A stretch of DNA of 64,000 nt from Rhizophagus irregularis. Its lineage: Eukaryota; Glomeromycota; Glomeromycetes; Glomerales; Glomeraceae. Both the position numbers and the translations under genes were made by a program. Location: contig NC_089431.1 in NCBI RefSeq assembly GCF_026210795.1, forward strand, positions 496,001 to 560,000, read 5' to 3'. How positions within the stretch are numbered: position 1 is the stretch's first letter; each line of letters begins with the position of its first letter. The notes below the pieces were generated by a model, which did no database searches, had not been told where the DNA came from, and saw nothing but the letters and a program-made list of their open reading frames with translations. Positions 13,436 through 25,212 of this stretch are shown piece by piece.

Positions 13436-14524
13436 ATCTGATACTTTTTAATTCATTAACGTCACGGTCGAAGATAAGATTATTTGGCATTTTTTTAAAC
13501 AACAGATTGTTCCCCATTTTTCTTTGTTGTTATTCCAATTCTGAAAATTAAGATTTTAAAGTTTATATGTTTATGTTACATAAAGAAACGCATGCGTGGT
13601 ACCAAAAAAAAAAAAAGGTTTTGTATCAACCGTTTTTGTTTTAAATAATGAATAGATATTATAAATTATAAATTTTCTAAATCAAGAAATTTTAATCTCA
13701 TGATCAAAATAACAAATATGAAAAAAAAATTAGAAAAAATAAAATTTTTTCAAAGATTAATTTTTCATTTTTAATTTATATATTTAGATGTACAAGTAGA
13801 TAACATGATTGAAACAAATCAATCTTTGCTTTATATTTGTACTAAAAAGCTATTATATGTAAATCGACGATTGAATTTTTGATGCCAGGTTGCAAATAAC
13901 AATAACACGTGATATAAATAAAGTTTTATGAATGTCGTGTTACTGTGCTACTGTAATTCATGTTTCCATGTCTGAATTTAATAAAAATTCATGTTTCCCT
14001 TAACTTTCGAAAACAGTATTAAATCAATAAACGATATTAATCAATGTAAATATAATCTTTATTAATAGTTAAAAGCGAATTCCTACTCATCATCAATCGT
14101 TTCTTCACGAATCATTTTCAAATTTTATTTTTTATTTGTAGAAAATAAAATTCTAATGTACAACAAAATTCAATTACCGATATTAAATAGTCTTTTTTAT
14201 TTTTTATTATAATTGATCGCTTAATTTAGTTGTAACAGTAGCTTCGTTGTCATATTCATGTTTGTAAAAAAAAAATATTTTTCTGGAAAAAAAAGCATCG
14301 TCAATCTTTGTTAGACGAAATTATTTGTTTATAGTCGTACAAAATATTTGCTAACCTCCGAACTCCGTATATATATATTATATATATTTATTAAAATAAG
14401 TTTTTTATTTAAATATCGTAAAATTTTATAAAAGGTAAATTATTTATTTGAATAATGTAATTAATTAATTATAACTAAAATTACTATTTATATATAAAAT
14501 TAATTTAGTATCGAATTAAAAAAA
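13436..14524. other. Intergenic between divergent oxygenase and K1 kinase genes
   Basis: AT-rich with A/T homopolymers and a TATATATATTATATATATTT stretch near 14370. It must contain the K1 promoter. No further repeat or gene recognised. Confidence 0.5.
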
Positions 14525-17500
14525 ATGCCAAAGAATTTATGGAAAATCCTTGATTATGAAAAGTATGAGGTAAAAGAAATTCACTTTATTATTGATATGA
14601 TAAATTGCTAAATTTTTTTTTTTAATTAAATAATTATAATTTTTTAAACCGCGCATTTTATTTTAATAGGACTATGTTACGTTTCCTTCAATTGATGAAC
14701 AAGAGATAGACGAAAGAGTAGTCTATATGGATGACTTAGAAAAAAGAAAACAAGCGTATGGAATATGTGGAGAATGTAATGAACCTGGCACAGGAGAATT
14801 TTGGTGTCAACCTTGTGATGCTAAAAGATTTAGAGAAAATTTTAAAAATTGGACTAGTGAAAATGAAGCTATCGATGAATTTATTCAGCAATCTCAACTT
14901 AGTGCTATACATCATACAAAATGTCTTGAATGGATACCTTTCGAAAACTTTAAAAAAGTTACTTATATTTCGAAAGGTAGTCATGGCAAATTATATTCAG
15001 CTGAATGGTCCAACGGATGTATTAATTCCTGGGATATTGAAAATCAGGAATGGAAGAGGTGTGACATGGAAGTTGCGTTAAAAAATTTTGATAATTCTTT
15101 CGATACTCCTGATATAATTACAGATTTCTTAAATGAGGTAATTAGAATGAAAGAATTGATTTGTTGTTTCTTTAGAATTATTTACTAAAATTTTCATTTT
15201 TTTAGATTAACTTACGTTTACAAATTCATACCCTTGACGTTATTCGATGTTTCGGATTAACTCAAGATCCTGATACTAAAGATTATATAATGGTTTTAGA
15301 ATATTGTGATGGTGGAAGTTTGAGAAATTATATAAATAAATCAAAAAATTTTACAGATTATGAATCAAAAATTTTTAAATTATTCCAAATTACGAGGGGA
15401 CTTCTAGATATTCATAATGCTGAAAAAGTTCATAAAGATTTTCATTCAGACAATATATTAATTACCAAAGATGAATTCTTATATATAAATAATTTAAGAA
15501 TGTGCCAACCAGAAAATGAAGAGCAACCAATTAAAATAGGAAAAATATGTGGAGTAATACCTTATATGGCACCAGAAGTTTTATGTGGATGCCAATATAC
15601 AAAAGCAGCAGATATTTACTCATTTGGAATAGTGATGAATGAGTTTCTTTCAGAGGAAGTTCCCTTTAATGATATTTCTCATAACCGCATTTTAGCCATT
15701 AAAATATGTAATGGACTTAGACCAAAAATTTCTGAAGATATACCAAAATTGTTTGTAGATTTGATCAATAAATGTTGGGATGCTAAAGCTGAAAACAGAC
15801 CAACTGCTAAAGAATTATATCAAATATTTATTAAATTGAATTATGATAAATATTTTAGCAATAGTGAAATCTATTTTCAAATAGAAGAAAGTGATAAAAT
15901 CATGAAGAATGAAATAAAAAGCAGTTCAAAAAAAAATAATTCTAAAAATACTCATGTACTCTCCAATTCAATTTATACTAATAAGTTTTTATATTCCGAA
16001 AACTCTCCGGAATCATTATCTCTTCGATTTATTTGCAGGTAAATTTAAATTTATTTTCTTAATTAAATATTTATTTTATTATTAATAACAATTTATTTAT
16101 TCATAGATGTTGTAAGTCAGATGGTCATCAGGTAAAAAAAATTTACTTATTTGTTAAATCTTACTACTAATAATTTACATTAAAATAGTAATAATATTTT
16201 TAATTAATTGTTAAAAGGATCGTGTTATAATTTCTACTATTGATTTAACTACAGAGATTGATGACAAAATTGTCTATATGGAAGATTTAGAAAAAAGAAA
16301 ACAATTGTATGGAATATGTAAAGAATGTAATGAACCTGGCACAGGGTTTTATTGGTGTCGACCTTGTAATGCTAAAAGATTCAAGGATAACTTTAAAAAT
16401 TGGACTAGTGGAAATAAAGATATTGATGAGTTTATACAACAATCACAACTTAATGGTGTATATTATCTTGAATGGATACCTTTTGAAAAATTTCAAAATA
16501 TCACTTATATTGCAGAAGGTGATTTTGGAAAGATTTATTCAGCTGAATGGCCTGAAGGATTTATTAATTATTGGAATATTGAAAATCAAAAATGGTATAG
16601 ATTCAAAAGTTTTGATAAATATGCATTAAAAAGTTTGAATAATTCTTCTGATATATCATATTTTTTAAATGAGGTAATTTAACTTACTTTGTCTTATATA
16701 TAAAGATTGTTATTTGCATTTATTTATTAATAAAAGTATTCCTTTTTGATGATAATTAGATTAAATCTCATCTTCAGTTTTACACTTTTAACATTGTTCG
16801 TTGTTATGGAATAACTCAATATCCAAATACTAAAGAATATATGATGGTTTTAATGTATTGTAAAGGTGGTAATTTAAGATGTTATTTAAATGAATCTAAA
16901 GGCTATATAAACTATGCATCAAAAATTGATATGTTACAAGCTATTGCAGAAGGACTTCTTGGTATTCATAATGCTGGAAAAGTTCATAAAGATCTTCATT
17001 CAGGGAATATATTATTGTATAATGGTTCTAATCCACTTATAAGTGATTTAGGATTGTGTGAATTGGAGCAGCCAGATAAAGTAGAAAAAATCTATGGAGT
17101 ATTGCCATATGTAGCACCAGAAGTTTTACATGGACGTCAATATACAAAAGCAGCAGATATCTACTCATTTGGAATAATAATGAATGAGTTTCTTTCTGAA
17201 GAAATTCCTTTTAATGATATTCCTCATGATTATATTTTAGCTGTTAAAATATGTAAAGGACTTAGACCAGTAATTTATAAAGGTATGCCAAAATTACTTG
17301 CAGATTTAATTATGAAATGTTGGGATGCTAAAACAAAAAATAGACCAACCGCTAAAGAATTATATTATATATTAAAAAAATTGAATAATGAAAAATATTT
17401 TAGCGAATCTGAAATTTATCTTCAAATAGAAGAATGTGATAAAATTAGTGAAGGAAAATTTAAAAATAATTCACGTAAAGATATTTTTTCAGAACATCCA

Positions 17501-17587
17501 TATGCAATTTACACTACTAGACTTTTAAAATTCGAAAATCTTTCAGAACCAGTAAATTCTTCGGATTTACCTTCTCAATTTTCTTGA
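14525..17587 (+). CDS. Tandem dual-kinase protein: K1 pseudokinase fused to K2 kinase
   Basis: Exons 14525-14569, 14670-15137, 15206-16038, 16107-16131, 16218-16673, 16760-17587 give an unbroken 884-aa frame. K1 (residues 1-~448): Cys 48/51/61/64 module, WTSENEAID motif, glycine loop KGSHGK (~117-122), Lys153, HKDFHSDN (Asp249); the DLG position reads NLR (Asn267, Arg269), so the Mg-binding Asp and the Gly are lost. K2: Cys 491/494/504/507, GDFGK (~558-562), Lys595, HKDLHSGN (Asp687), intact DLG (~705) and VAPE. A 25-bp mini-exon joins the units, replacing the usual terminal exons of K1 and first exon of K2. The sequence supports the fusion by splice sites and frame only. The alternative is two genes, with K1 ending at a TAA just after 16038 and K2 starting at ATG 16278. 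TKL-like; pseudokinase regulation of K2 is inferred. Confidence 0.7.
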
Positions 17588-17925
17588 GGTAATTTACTTA
17601 ATTTTGTTATTTTAAACTAACTTACTTGATTAATTATTATTTGTTTAACTGTATAATAGACGATGACGATAATATTTTACCAAATCAATCAGATCCAAGT
17701 AAGTAATTCTATTAACAATTACTATATTATTCACATTTTATACTACTTAACATTATTATTTAATTTATAGTTTCAGAATGTTTAAGTAAACATTGTTTTA
17801 AAGTATATATATTATTTAAATGTATTTAATTGATACTCATGTACATGATTTACCGACCTATTTATTTTATTTGCTTTTACTGTACTGTAGATCTTAATGA
17901 AATTAATCAAGATGATTAGAATGAA
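17588..17925 (+). pseudogene. Relic C-terminal tail exons of K2
   Basis: Sequences matching the tail exons of K3-K6 persist downstream of the K2 stop: ~17661-17699 (DDDDNILPNQ), ~17772-17803 (SECLSKHCFK) and ~17891-17919 ending DLNEINQDD then TAG. In K2 the conserved TCA-G/GT donor has become TGA-G/GT, so translation stops before these exons. They are probably now 3' UTR or dead. Confidence 0.6.
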
Positions 17926-18130
17926 TTTCTTTCTTTTTTTGACCCTTTAAATAATCAAAGAACATATAAAAGTTATCTCTATAACATAATTTTCTTTCCA
18001 TTTATTTTATGCTTTTTTTATATTTGACTTCTTGAGTCCTGTTGTATTTAAGAATATTTTATAAAATAAAATTTTTATATCAGTACTTCGTGATCTTTGA
18101 TTTAAATATTGATCGGTGTATCTGATCTTA

Positions 18131-18517
18131 GTATAGTATGATTTTGTAAAATAGTATGTATATTGCATTTTTTGTTAGTACGTATGATTTTAAATCGTAC
18201 GTACTACTTTGATTGTTAAATATAGAAAAATCGTACGTATGTAGTGAAAAAAAAAAATCATACATACGTATATAAATCATACTTTTTTACCAGCCTCGTC
18301 ATACACATTTTCGATGGCGCTCGCTCCTTCTTTTTAATATGAAAATAAAATTTAAATAAACATAATTATGTGTTGTTTTATGTAATAAAAAAATTTAAAT
18401 TATACTATCATACATACATATTATTATATATTGTGATAAGTATATATATACCATAAAAAATCATACATACAAAGTAAAAATTCTACAATCATACTAACTA
18501 ACAAAATCGTACTATAC
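18131..18517. mobile_element. 387-bp TA-flanked MITE (mariner-like)
   Basis: The left end GTATAGTATGATTTTGT and right end ACAAAATCGTACTATAC are inverted repeats with one mismatch over 17 bp, flanked by TA (18129-18130 and 18518-18519). The interior is full of CGTACGTA / CATACATA palindromes. A TA duplication suggests a Tc1/mariner-type non-autonomous element. Confidence 0.7.
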
Positions 18518-18968
18518 TAATATTATATATACTCAATATTGATTGGTTAAACCATCAATACAAAGACAAAGTAAAAATACTAAAATAGAATTAATTAAAA
18601 TGATATCAAATAGATTTGATGTATATAAGTGCTTTAACATATTTCACTTGTTATTTTAGAACCTTCTTTATATATTCGGATACATGAAGCTGATCAGTTA
18701 TCAAGTAGACAAAGATTATATTAGCAATAACACATAAATTATCATTATTATTATTAAAGTAAGAATTATATTTAAAAGGTTGAGTAGGAAAATCGGCATC
18801 ATTTTTACAATACTAGTAATGTGTGCATTACCAAACATCCAATAGGACTTTAACACGTATACAAATTTACTATATTGTATAATTTCATTTTTACTTTATA
18901 TTTACATATTTCATATAAGCGATTTAATAGCTAAATTGGATTCATGTATAACCTGTATTACCAAATTA

Positions 18969-19411
18969 TGGCAAGCCGCAATGGTCAAAAGTGTGCCGCA
19001 TTTTGCGGCAGGTGCGCCTGTTTTTAGGCGCCTGATGCGCGAAGTGCGGCAGGTGCACCTGTTTTTAGGCGCCTGAGTGCGGCAGGTGCACATAGTTTTT
19101 AGGCGCCTGATGCGCAGGATGCGCCTGGTTTTAGGCGCCTGAGGCGCCTAAGTGCGGCAGTTGCTCCTGATTGCAGCAGATGCGCCTGTTTTTAGGCGCC
19201 TAATTGCGGCAGGTGCAGCAGATTGCGGCAGGTGCGCCTGTTTTTTGTTCATAGGTTTTTTTTGGAAATAAGCATCTTCTGAGCTTTTAGCATAGATCTA
19301 CGTACATTGCCAAATTAATTTAATAATCTGATAAAAATAGTAAAGTTAAGCTTTTTTTGGTTCAAACTCGTTCCAATGGATCGGATGTTGTTTTATCCTT
19401 GAAATTATCAC
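18969..19411 (+). repeat. Left long TIR with GC-rich microrepeat array
   Basis: About 19000-19240 carries repeated words GCGGCAGGTGCGCCTG, TTTTTAGGCGCC and TGATGCGC in shuffled order, making a GC-rich island in an AT-rich region. GGCGCC is palindromic and recurs many times. Confidence 0.85.
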
Positions 19412-21416
19412 TTTTTTTTTCAACCAACTAAATTTTATTAAATTAAATGTTCGAAATAATTATGAATATAAACATATAAAAAAAATTTTTATCTTAATGG
19501 ATTATCCATTGTATCATTTATTTTTGTTTTATTTTTATTTTTTTAATTTTTTTTTTGCTTATAATCTTGAATAATTAATTTCATTGTCGTTCTTTTATAA
19601 TTGGTATTTTTAGTTTTCTTTTTAAATATATTTGTATAGTGAAACTAGTAAAATTTATTTTTAAACTTCATATGCAATTTTACAATAAGAATTCTATTAC
19701 CTTTTGATTACATAGTTAAATAAAAGATTTTGACTTTTTTAGAAATTCAGTCTCAACATTCCATCTTTTAATGTAAAATAAATACATGAACAAAAAAATT
19801 GAAAAAATTAACAACTGAATACAATAATCACAAAAAGGTCTTTCATGTTTGTTATTATTATTAATCATATTAATACAAGATTTTATAATTATTAAATTAT
19901 TAGGAGTTTATAAATTACCCGGGTTCTAAGATAGGAATTTTTTTTATTTCTAGTAAAATATCCAGGTCTTATGAAATTTGGTATGCAGTAATCCTTCACC
20001 GTGATAAAAATAGTTTAAAATATATAAGTAAAAATGTGTCAGTTTAATATTATTTTATAACATTTAGTTAAAAAAAAAAGTCAAAGGTACAGTATCTTTA
20101 TTAATTAGTTATATAAGTTGTTTTTTTTAATATTATTACTATATTATAAGTTATAAAATTTAAAAATATGCTAAAAAAATTATTTTTTAATAAAAGTTTT
20201 GTAAAAAAAAAAATATTTTTTTTTAAACATAATAATTTAATAGTAATTTAATATAGGAAAAAACATTTTTACGCGGGTGCGTAGCAACGCGCCCCCTTTT
20301 TGGTAATTTTCTCATAGTAAATATGTCGATCATTTATTATCACGTGACATCGTTAAATTTTCTGATGTTTGAATAAACGTCGCATAAACTTTATGTACAT
20401 ATTATAAAGCTTTCAAAAGACACGTACTATGCATATTTTTGCTTGCCCTACAACTTTACTTAAAGACTAAAGTATGGTTTGAATGGTGTTTTTGACTTTT
20501 ATATATGAGATATTATAAAGGGTGCGTTGCAATGCACCTGCATATAAAATTTAAACCCTTTAATATATTATAAATTTTTTTGTTAAGTAAGGTTTTTAAA
20601 GACAGAAATTTTATTTTACAAGAAAAAACGAGATTAACATTGATAACATAATTATTAATAAAATGAAATAAAAATAAAATAGAGATTAATTTTGAGGTAA
20701 TGCTAAAGTTAGTAAACTATTTTTATCATAGGTAGTAGGGTTACTGCTTTGTGAAAAGGGAATACTATATGCAATTCTAGACAGTAGCCCTGTTTACTTC
20801 CATTTGATTTTTTTCAAAATTTTTAAAAATTGGAACAACAACTGAAACAACAGATTAAGAAAATTGATGATCTGTGTATTCCGAAATTTTAAAATGCAAT
20901 ACAGCTTTAACATGATCGGTTGAAAATAAAAAGAAAAAATTGAATATGATTTTATACTCAATTTTAATTTGCTAAAATTAATTACACTAGAATCGGATAA
21001 GCAGGGCTAGTATAAATATTTATAGTACATGACTTTGGTTAACTAAAATTTTCAATACCAATGCTATATTTGAGCAAGCTGAGTAATTTCTATTAATTTG
21101 CTACATTTATACAAAACCATGGATTAGTATATAATTGTACAGTAGTATATATGCTACACAAAATAATTAGTGATTTATAAAAATTTTATGCAATTATTTC
21201 TATTTTTGTTAATAAACTGAGATTAACTGAAGGTAATATTAACTAGGAAAGACTACTTCTTTATGCTCATATATAAATCATGAAAATTTAAACAGTAGAT
21301 AAGATTTGTAATAATTTTGAATTTTTTGAAATAAACTAAAATTGTTCACATTTAAAAATAGTATTATAATAACTATAGCAGGATAAAAAGAGATCATCAC
21401 ACAAACCACAAGTCTG
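19412..21416. other. Non-coding core of the 2.9-kb transposon
   Basis: AT-rich with no open frame worth calling. Two similar short hairpins stand out: GGGTGCGT-AGCA-ACGCGCCC near 20275-20294 and GGTGCGTT-GC-AATGCACC at 20521-20538. A ~240-bp segment lies between them and may be a nested repeat. Confidence 0.5.
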
Positions 21417-21869
21417 GTGATAATTTCAAGGATAGAACAACATCCAATCCATTGGAACGAGTTTGAACCAAAAAAAAGCTTAACTTACTATTTTTATCAA
21501 ATTATTAAATTAATTTGGCAATGTACGTATATCTATGCTAAAAGCTCAGAAGATGCTTATTTCCAAAAAAAGCCTATGATTGAAAAGGAACAAAAAATAG
21601 GAGCATCTGCCGCAATCTGCTGCACCTGCCGCAATTAGGCGCCTAAAAACAGGCGCACCTGCTGCAATCAGGAGCAACTGCCGCACTTAGGCGCCTCAGG
21701 CGCCTAAAACCAGGCGCCTCCTGCGCATCAGGCGCCTAAAAACTATGTGCACCTGCCGCACTCAGGCGCCTAAAAATAGGTGTACCTGCCGCACTTAGCG
21801 CATCAGGCGCCTAAAAACAGGCGCACCTGCCGCAAAATGCGGCACACTTTTGACCAGAGTGGCTTGCCA
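21417..21869 (-). repeat. Right long TIR with GC-rich microrepeat array
   Basis: Inverted copy of the left TIR. The arms differ by small indels and by the order of some GC-rich units (for example TGCACCTGCC words near 21740-21830), so the arrays have drifted or slipped independently since insertion. Confidence 0.85.
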
Positions 21870-21879
21870 TACCAAATTA

Positions 21880-22560
21880 ACAAATTATTTTTATTTTCAG
21901 AAATAAAAATTTAACGACCCAATTATATTCAATAAAGCTTTAATATGTTTTTCCATTTATTTAAAAATAATAATTTAAAAAATTAGAATGATATATTATA
22001 AACTGAATACTATTTTAATATAATGAACCCATCACATCGTTATGTTAATTTACCCTTAAATCTTTTTATCAATATCAAATTCATATATGAATATACTTAA
22101 CGTTAACAATAACGATGATAACGTGCTTTGATTACGTTCATTCCTATATTGAATTGCATATGTATCTTTACTCAAATATAAAAAAGTAAACAATTCCTAA
22201 TCATTATGAATACTTTATATATGAATGACAAAATTGTAAGCGAATGTTATATCTTCATATTAAGTTAAAGATTCTCACTGATTCTACTTTCCAAACTAGA
22301 AGATTAATTTTTATTAATTATACAACTAAGGTTTCCCTTTTCTTCACGTAATTGTGACAAAAAAAAAATAACAAATTATAAGCTGATTGACAGGCATTGG
22401 TTTTTCTAAAATGATTAAGCATATCATGGGGAAAAATATATCATTTACACCAAGTATTTACCATAATCCTACCCGAGTTTAGATTGGCCCATCACATATT
22501 TGTCACCAATAATAACGCTAATATAATAGTGTCTGGCTGCATTTAAAACTTTTCAATCTT
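21880..22560. other. Unique flank and start of the K3 duplication unit
   Basis: AT-rich without genes. From about 22376 the sequence aligns by eye with 41007 onward (shared words TTATAAGCTGATT, GAGTTTAGAT, CATCACAT and GTCA.CAATAA.ACGCTAAT), marking the upstream limit of the segment shared by the K3 and K4 units. Confidence 0.5.
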
Positions 22561-22561
22561 T

Positions 22562-23830
22562 GTTACGGAGCGAAGCGTAGGAAATTATACTTTTAGGAAT
22601 TAAATGAAAATCGACCAGTCGCATGAGAATTTCCATTTGACATGTCAAGTCATCATGGCCATCAGAGATCGATTATCAAATCCCTTTTTTCACTTTGAAA
22701 ACTTTTGTAAAAAGCGGGTTTTTTATTTTAATTTTATTTTTACCATTCGCTCCTATTTTCTTTTCTTTAGGACTTTATGTTCTTCAGTTCTGCAGCAAAA
22801 GGTAAGTTTCCTTCATTTAAGCTTCTCATTGCCAATTTCTTACTTTCTTTTAGTCTTCAGTTCTGTGATCAAAGGTGTATTTCCTTCTTATTCTTTTTCT
22901 TTTTGATTCACTTTTTGCCTATTATTTCTTTCTTTAGGTCTTTAGGTTCTTCAGTTTTGTGATTATGTTTCATTTCTAATTTTCTTTTAGGTATCAAATC
23001 TTCTGTATTTGTGGTTGAAGTATTTTTTATTTCAATTTGCTTTATGTTTGTTTCTTATATTTTGTTTCTATTAACTTTATTTATTCTTTTCTTTGTGATC
23101 TTTTTTTTTTGATCTTGTGAATTTCATCTTTGATCTTCTTTATTTCCACCCTTCTTTATTTTCATTTCATCATCTCTTATTTTTGTTCTTCGTCATCTTT
23201 CTTAGTTTTTTATTCTCTTTCTACTCCCTTTATTTTTTTTACCCTCTTTCTACTCTCTTTATTTTTTCGTTCTCTTTCTATTCCCTTTACTTTTTAATTC
23301 TTTCATTCGTTCCCTTTCTTCCTTCTCATTCCCTTTTTCACTTTATCCCCTTTCGTTGCTTTTCTTATTTTTTCATTATTTTTTTTTGTTTTCATCTTTT
23401 ATTATTTTTTCTTTGTTTATCGGTACATTTTTATTTATTATCACTGAAATTCTCTTTATTATTGTCGTTAGGTTTCCTTTTTTGTGTTATTTACTACTAG
23501 TCCCGTTTAAAATAGTTGAAATTTTTGATTGCAGATTTGTTAATCTATTTAATAAAACATAAAATAAACTTTTGAAATAATAAATGATTATAATTAAATG
23601 TATTACTTTTAGTTAGCAGTGTATTTATAATAAATAAAATTTTAATACATAAAATTATTTTGCGAAACTATTTTTTAAGTTAAAATTAGTCTACCAAAAG
23701 AGCAATATCAAATCTCACCTCGGATGGAGAATAAATTTATTATATTTATTGATTAATAAAATATATATATATATATACAGTATATATTTGTATAAATTTC
23801 ACTTCAAACTCATAACGGATTCCGTTTCTA
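22562..23830. repeat. ~1.27-kb insertion rich in pyrimidine runs, absent from the K4 unit
   Basis: The K4 unit (about 41160-41230) continues directly between sequences that here flank this block, so it is an insertion or a segment lost elsewhere. About 22740-23480 is strongly strand-asymmetric (C/T-rich on plus), with repeated words CTTCAGTTCTG, TCTTTAGG and TTCTCTTTCTA. Long plus-strand open frames here (up to 127 codons, almost all Phe/Leu/Ser) reflect composition, not genes. No clear terminal repeats found. Confidence 0.5.
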
Positions 23831-23961
23831 GTAATTATGAGAAAGAACAGGTCAAATTGCTTAATTGTTGTATTTTAGGAAATTATTCATGCGAAGAGAG
23901 GAAAATAATCAAAATGGAAAAATAAGTTACGAAAAATGTCCATGCCAAAACACACGATATA

Positions 23962-24352
23962 CAGATCTCTTGGTTCAAGAGCATAAGTTCGGTATACAAT
24001 AGAAGTTCTGTATGTAAATTTTTTTATATCGAACTTACAGAACTTACAGTAATAAGTTCGGTATATAAATCTGCCGCGTGATTAAATATTAATTTTGACC
24101 AGAATTGATTATCACTAAGACCAGCATAAATTATGAGAAATTCCAAACACGTGATCACTGTTCAAGTATAATCGAGAATTTTTTTTATATACTTTATTAT
24201 AAATGGTAAAATAATAAAAGTTCGGTATATGTTATATCAAGTTTTATATAAAATTCGGTATAAATCGAGATAATTTTGAATAATATGAAACTGGTTTTTT
24301 AAAAAAGTTCGATAAGTCGAGAGTTCGTTATATCGTGGACGAGATCAGACTG
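23962..24352. mobile_element. 391-bp pogo/Tigger-like MITE
   Basis: It begins CAGATCTC and ends GAGATCAGACTG between TA dinucleotides (23960-23961 and 24353-24354). Near each end are repeats of AGTTCGGTATA and GTTCG.TATATCG, typical of pogo-family termini. The K4 copy (~41300) lacks the element: flanking words GATACGAAAAATGTC and ACATAAAAATT lie almost adjacent there. Confidence 0.75.
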
Positions 24353-25069
24353 TAACGTAAAAATTAGTATAACTTAACATCGGTTCATTACCATGATTAC
24401 CATGCTGCTTTTTACATCCATCATTAAAATATTATTAGCAATATATTTTTAATACGTTTTATTTAATAATTAGCATCTGTTTTTATATGTTGAAGAATAA
24501 ATATTTAATTAAGATATCAAAATTAACAAATAAATTTTTTCATATATTATTTAAAAAAGTACTGTTATTATTATTTATAAAATATTATAATAATATTATC
24601 AGTTATTATTTAATTTTTTTTTTTAGCCCAAAATCTAATTAACAAATACTCTGAGCTAACATATTTAAGTTCAACTATAAGATCTTTCGTTATAATTAAT
24701 TACAATATATTCTTCTTTAGAGATCTCTAATATGGGACTTAAATTTTTCTATCACTACTTCATTATTATGAAATTTCATATAAATATCTTGATTAATCAT
24801 ATGATACCAATTTACCATTAGGTCTTAAAATATATAATTTTCATCTTTATAAACTATTGGCAAATTTTTAATTATTTTATCGTGGTTTTGTATTTTTTTC
24901 ATATCTACTCATCTTTGTAAACAAGATGAAATGACTAAATTTAAAAAAAAAAAAATCTTAGTCATTCCTTAATAAGTATGTTGAAGACAAAAATATGAGA
25001 ATAATTAATTTATTTACGTGCTTCATGTATTTTACTTAAAATTAGTCCAATTCCTTTAAATGTACTAGG

Positions 25070-25212
25070 CAGTGTTGGAAAATTTTGAGGTCATTTCACT
25101 TTTTTAAAATGACCTTAGGTCATTTCGTATATGATCACGTGATATATTCATAGTAAAATCATGACGTAATCAGGTCATTTAAAGGTCATTTCAAGGTCAT
25201 TTGCCAACACTG
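25070..25212. mobile_element. 143-bp MITE with CAGTGTTGG ends
   Basis: The ends CAGTGTTGG and CCAACACTG are perfect inverted repeats, continuing imperfectly with copies of GAGGTCATTTCA and AAGGTCATTT. CAGTG-type ends recall hAT elements, but no 8-bp duplication is visible, so the family is uncertain. The corresponding places in the K4-K6 units lack it. Confidence 0.6.

Larger units (their letters stand above)
18969..21869. mobile_element. 2.9-kb transposon with ~450-bp terminal inverted repeats and 10-bp target duplication
   Basis: The termini are TGGCAAGCC at 18969 and GGCTTGCCA ending at 21869. Perfect 10-bp direct repeats TACCAAATTA flank the element (18959-18968 and 21870-21879). The inverted repeats (18969-19411 and 21417-21869) are highly similar along their whole length. 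The core (~19412-21416) is very AT-rich with no credible coding frame, so the element looks non-autonomous or dead. Long inverted repeats with a 9-11 bp duplication fit a Mutator-like (MULE) element; assignment is inference. Confidence 0.85.

Noticed and set aside
18970-19240. GC-rich repeated words that could be mistaken for a CRISPR array or satellite
   Set aside because: Unit order is irregular, there are no spacers, the same array recurs inverted at the other end of a transposon, and the genome is eukaryotic.
23117-23562. 127- and 68-codon plus-strand open frames
   Set aside because: Composition is almost only Phe, Leu, Ser and Ile from a pyrimidine-rich tract; no domain or splice context.
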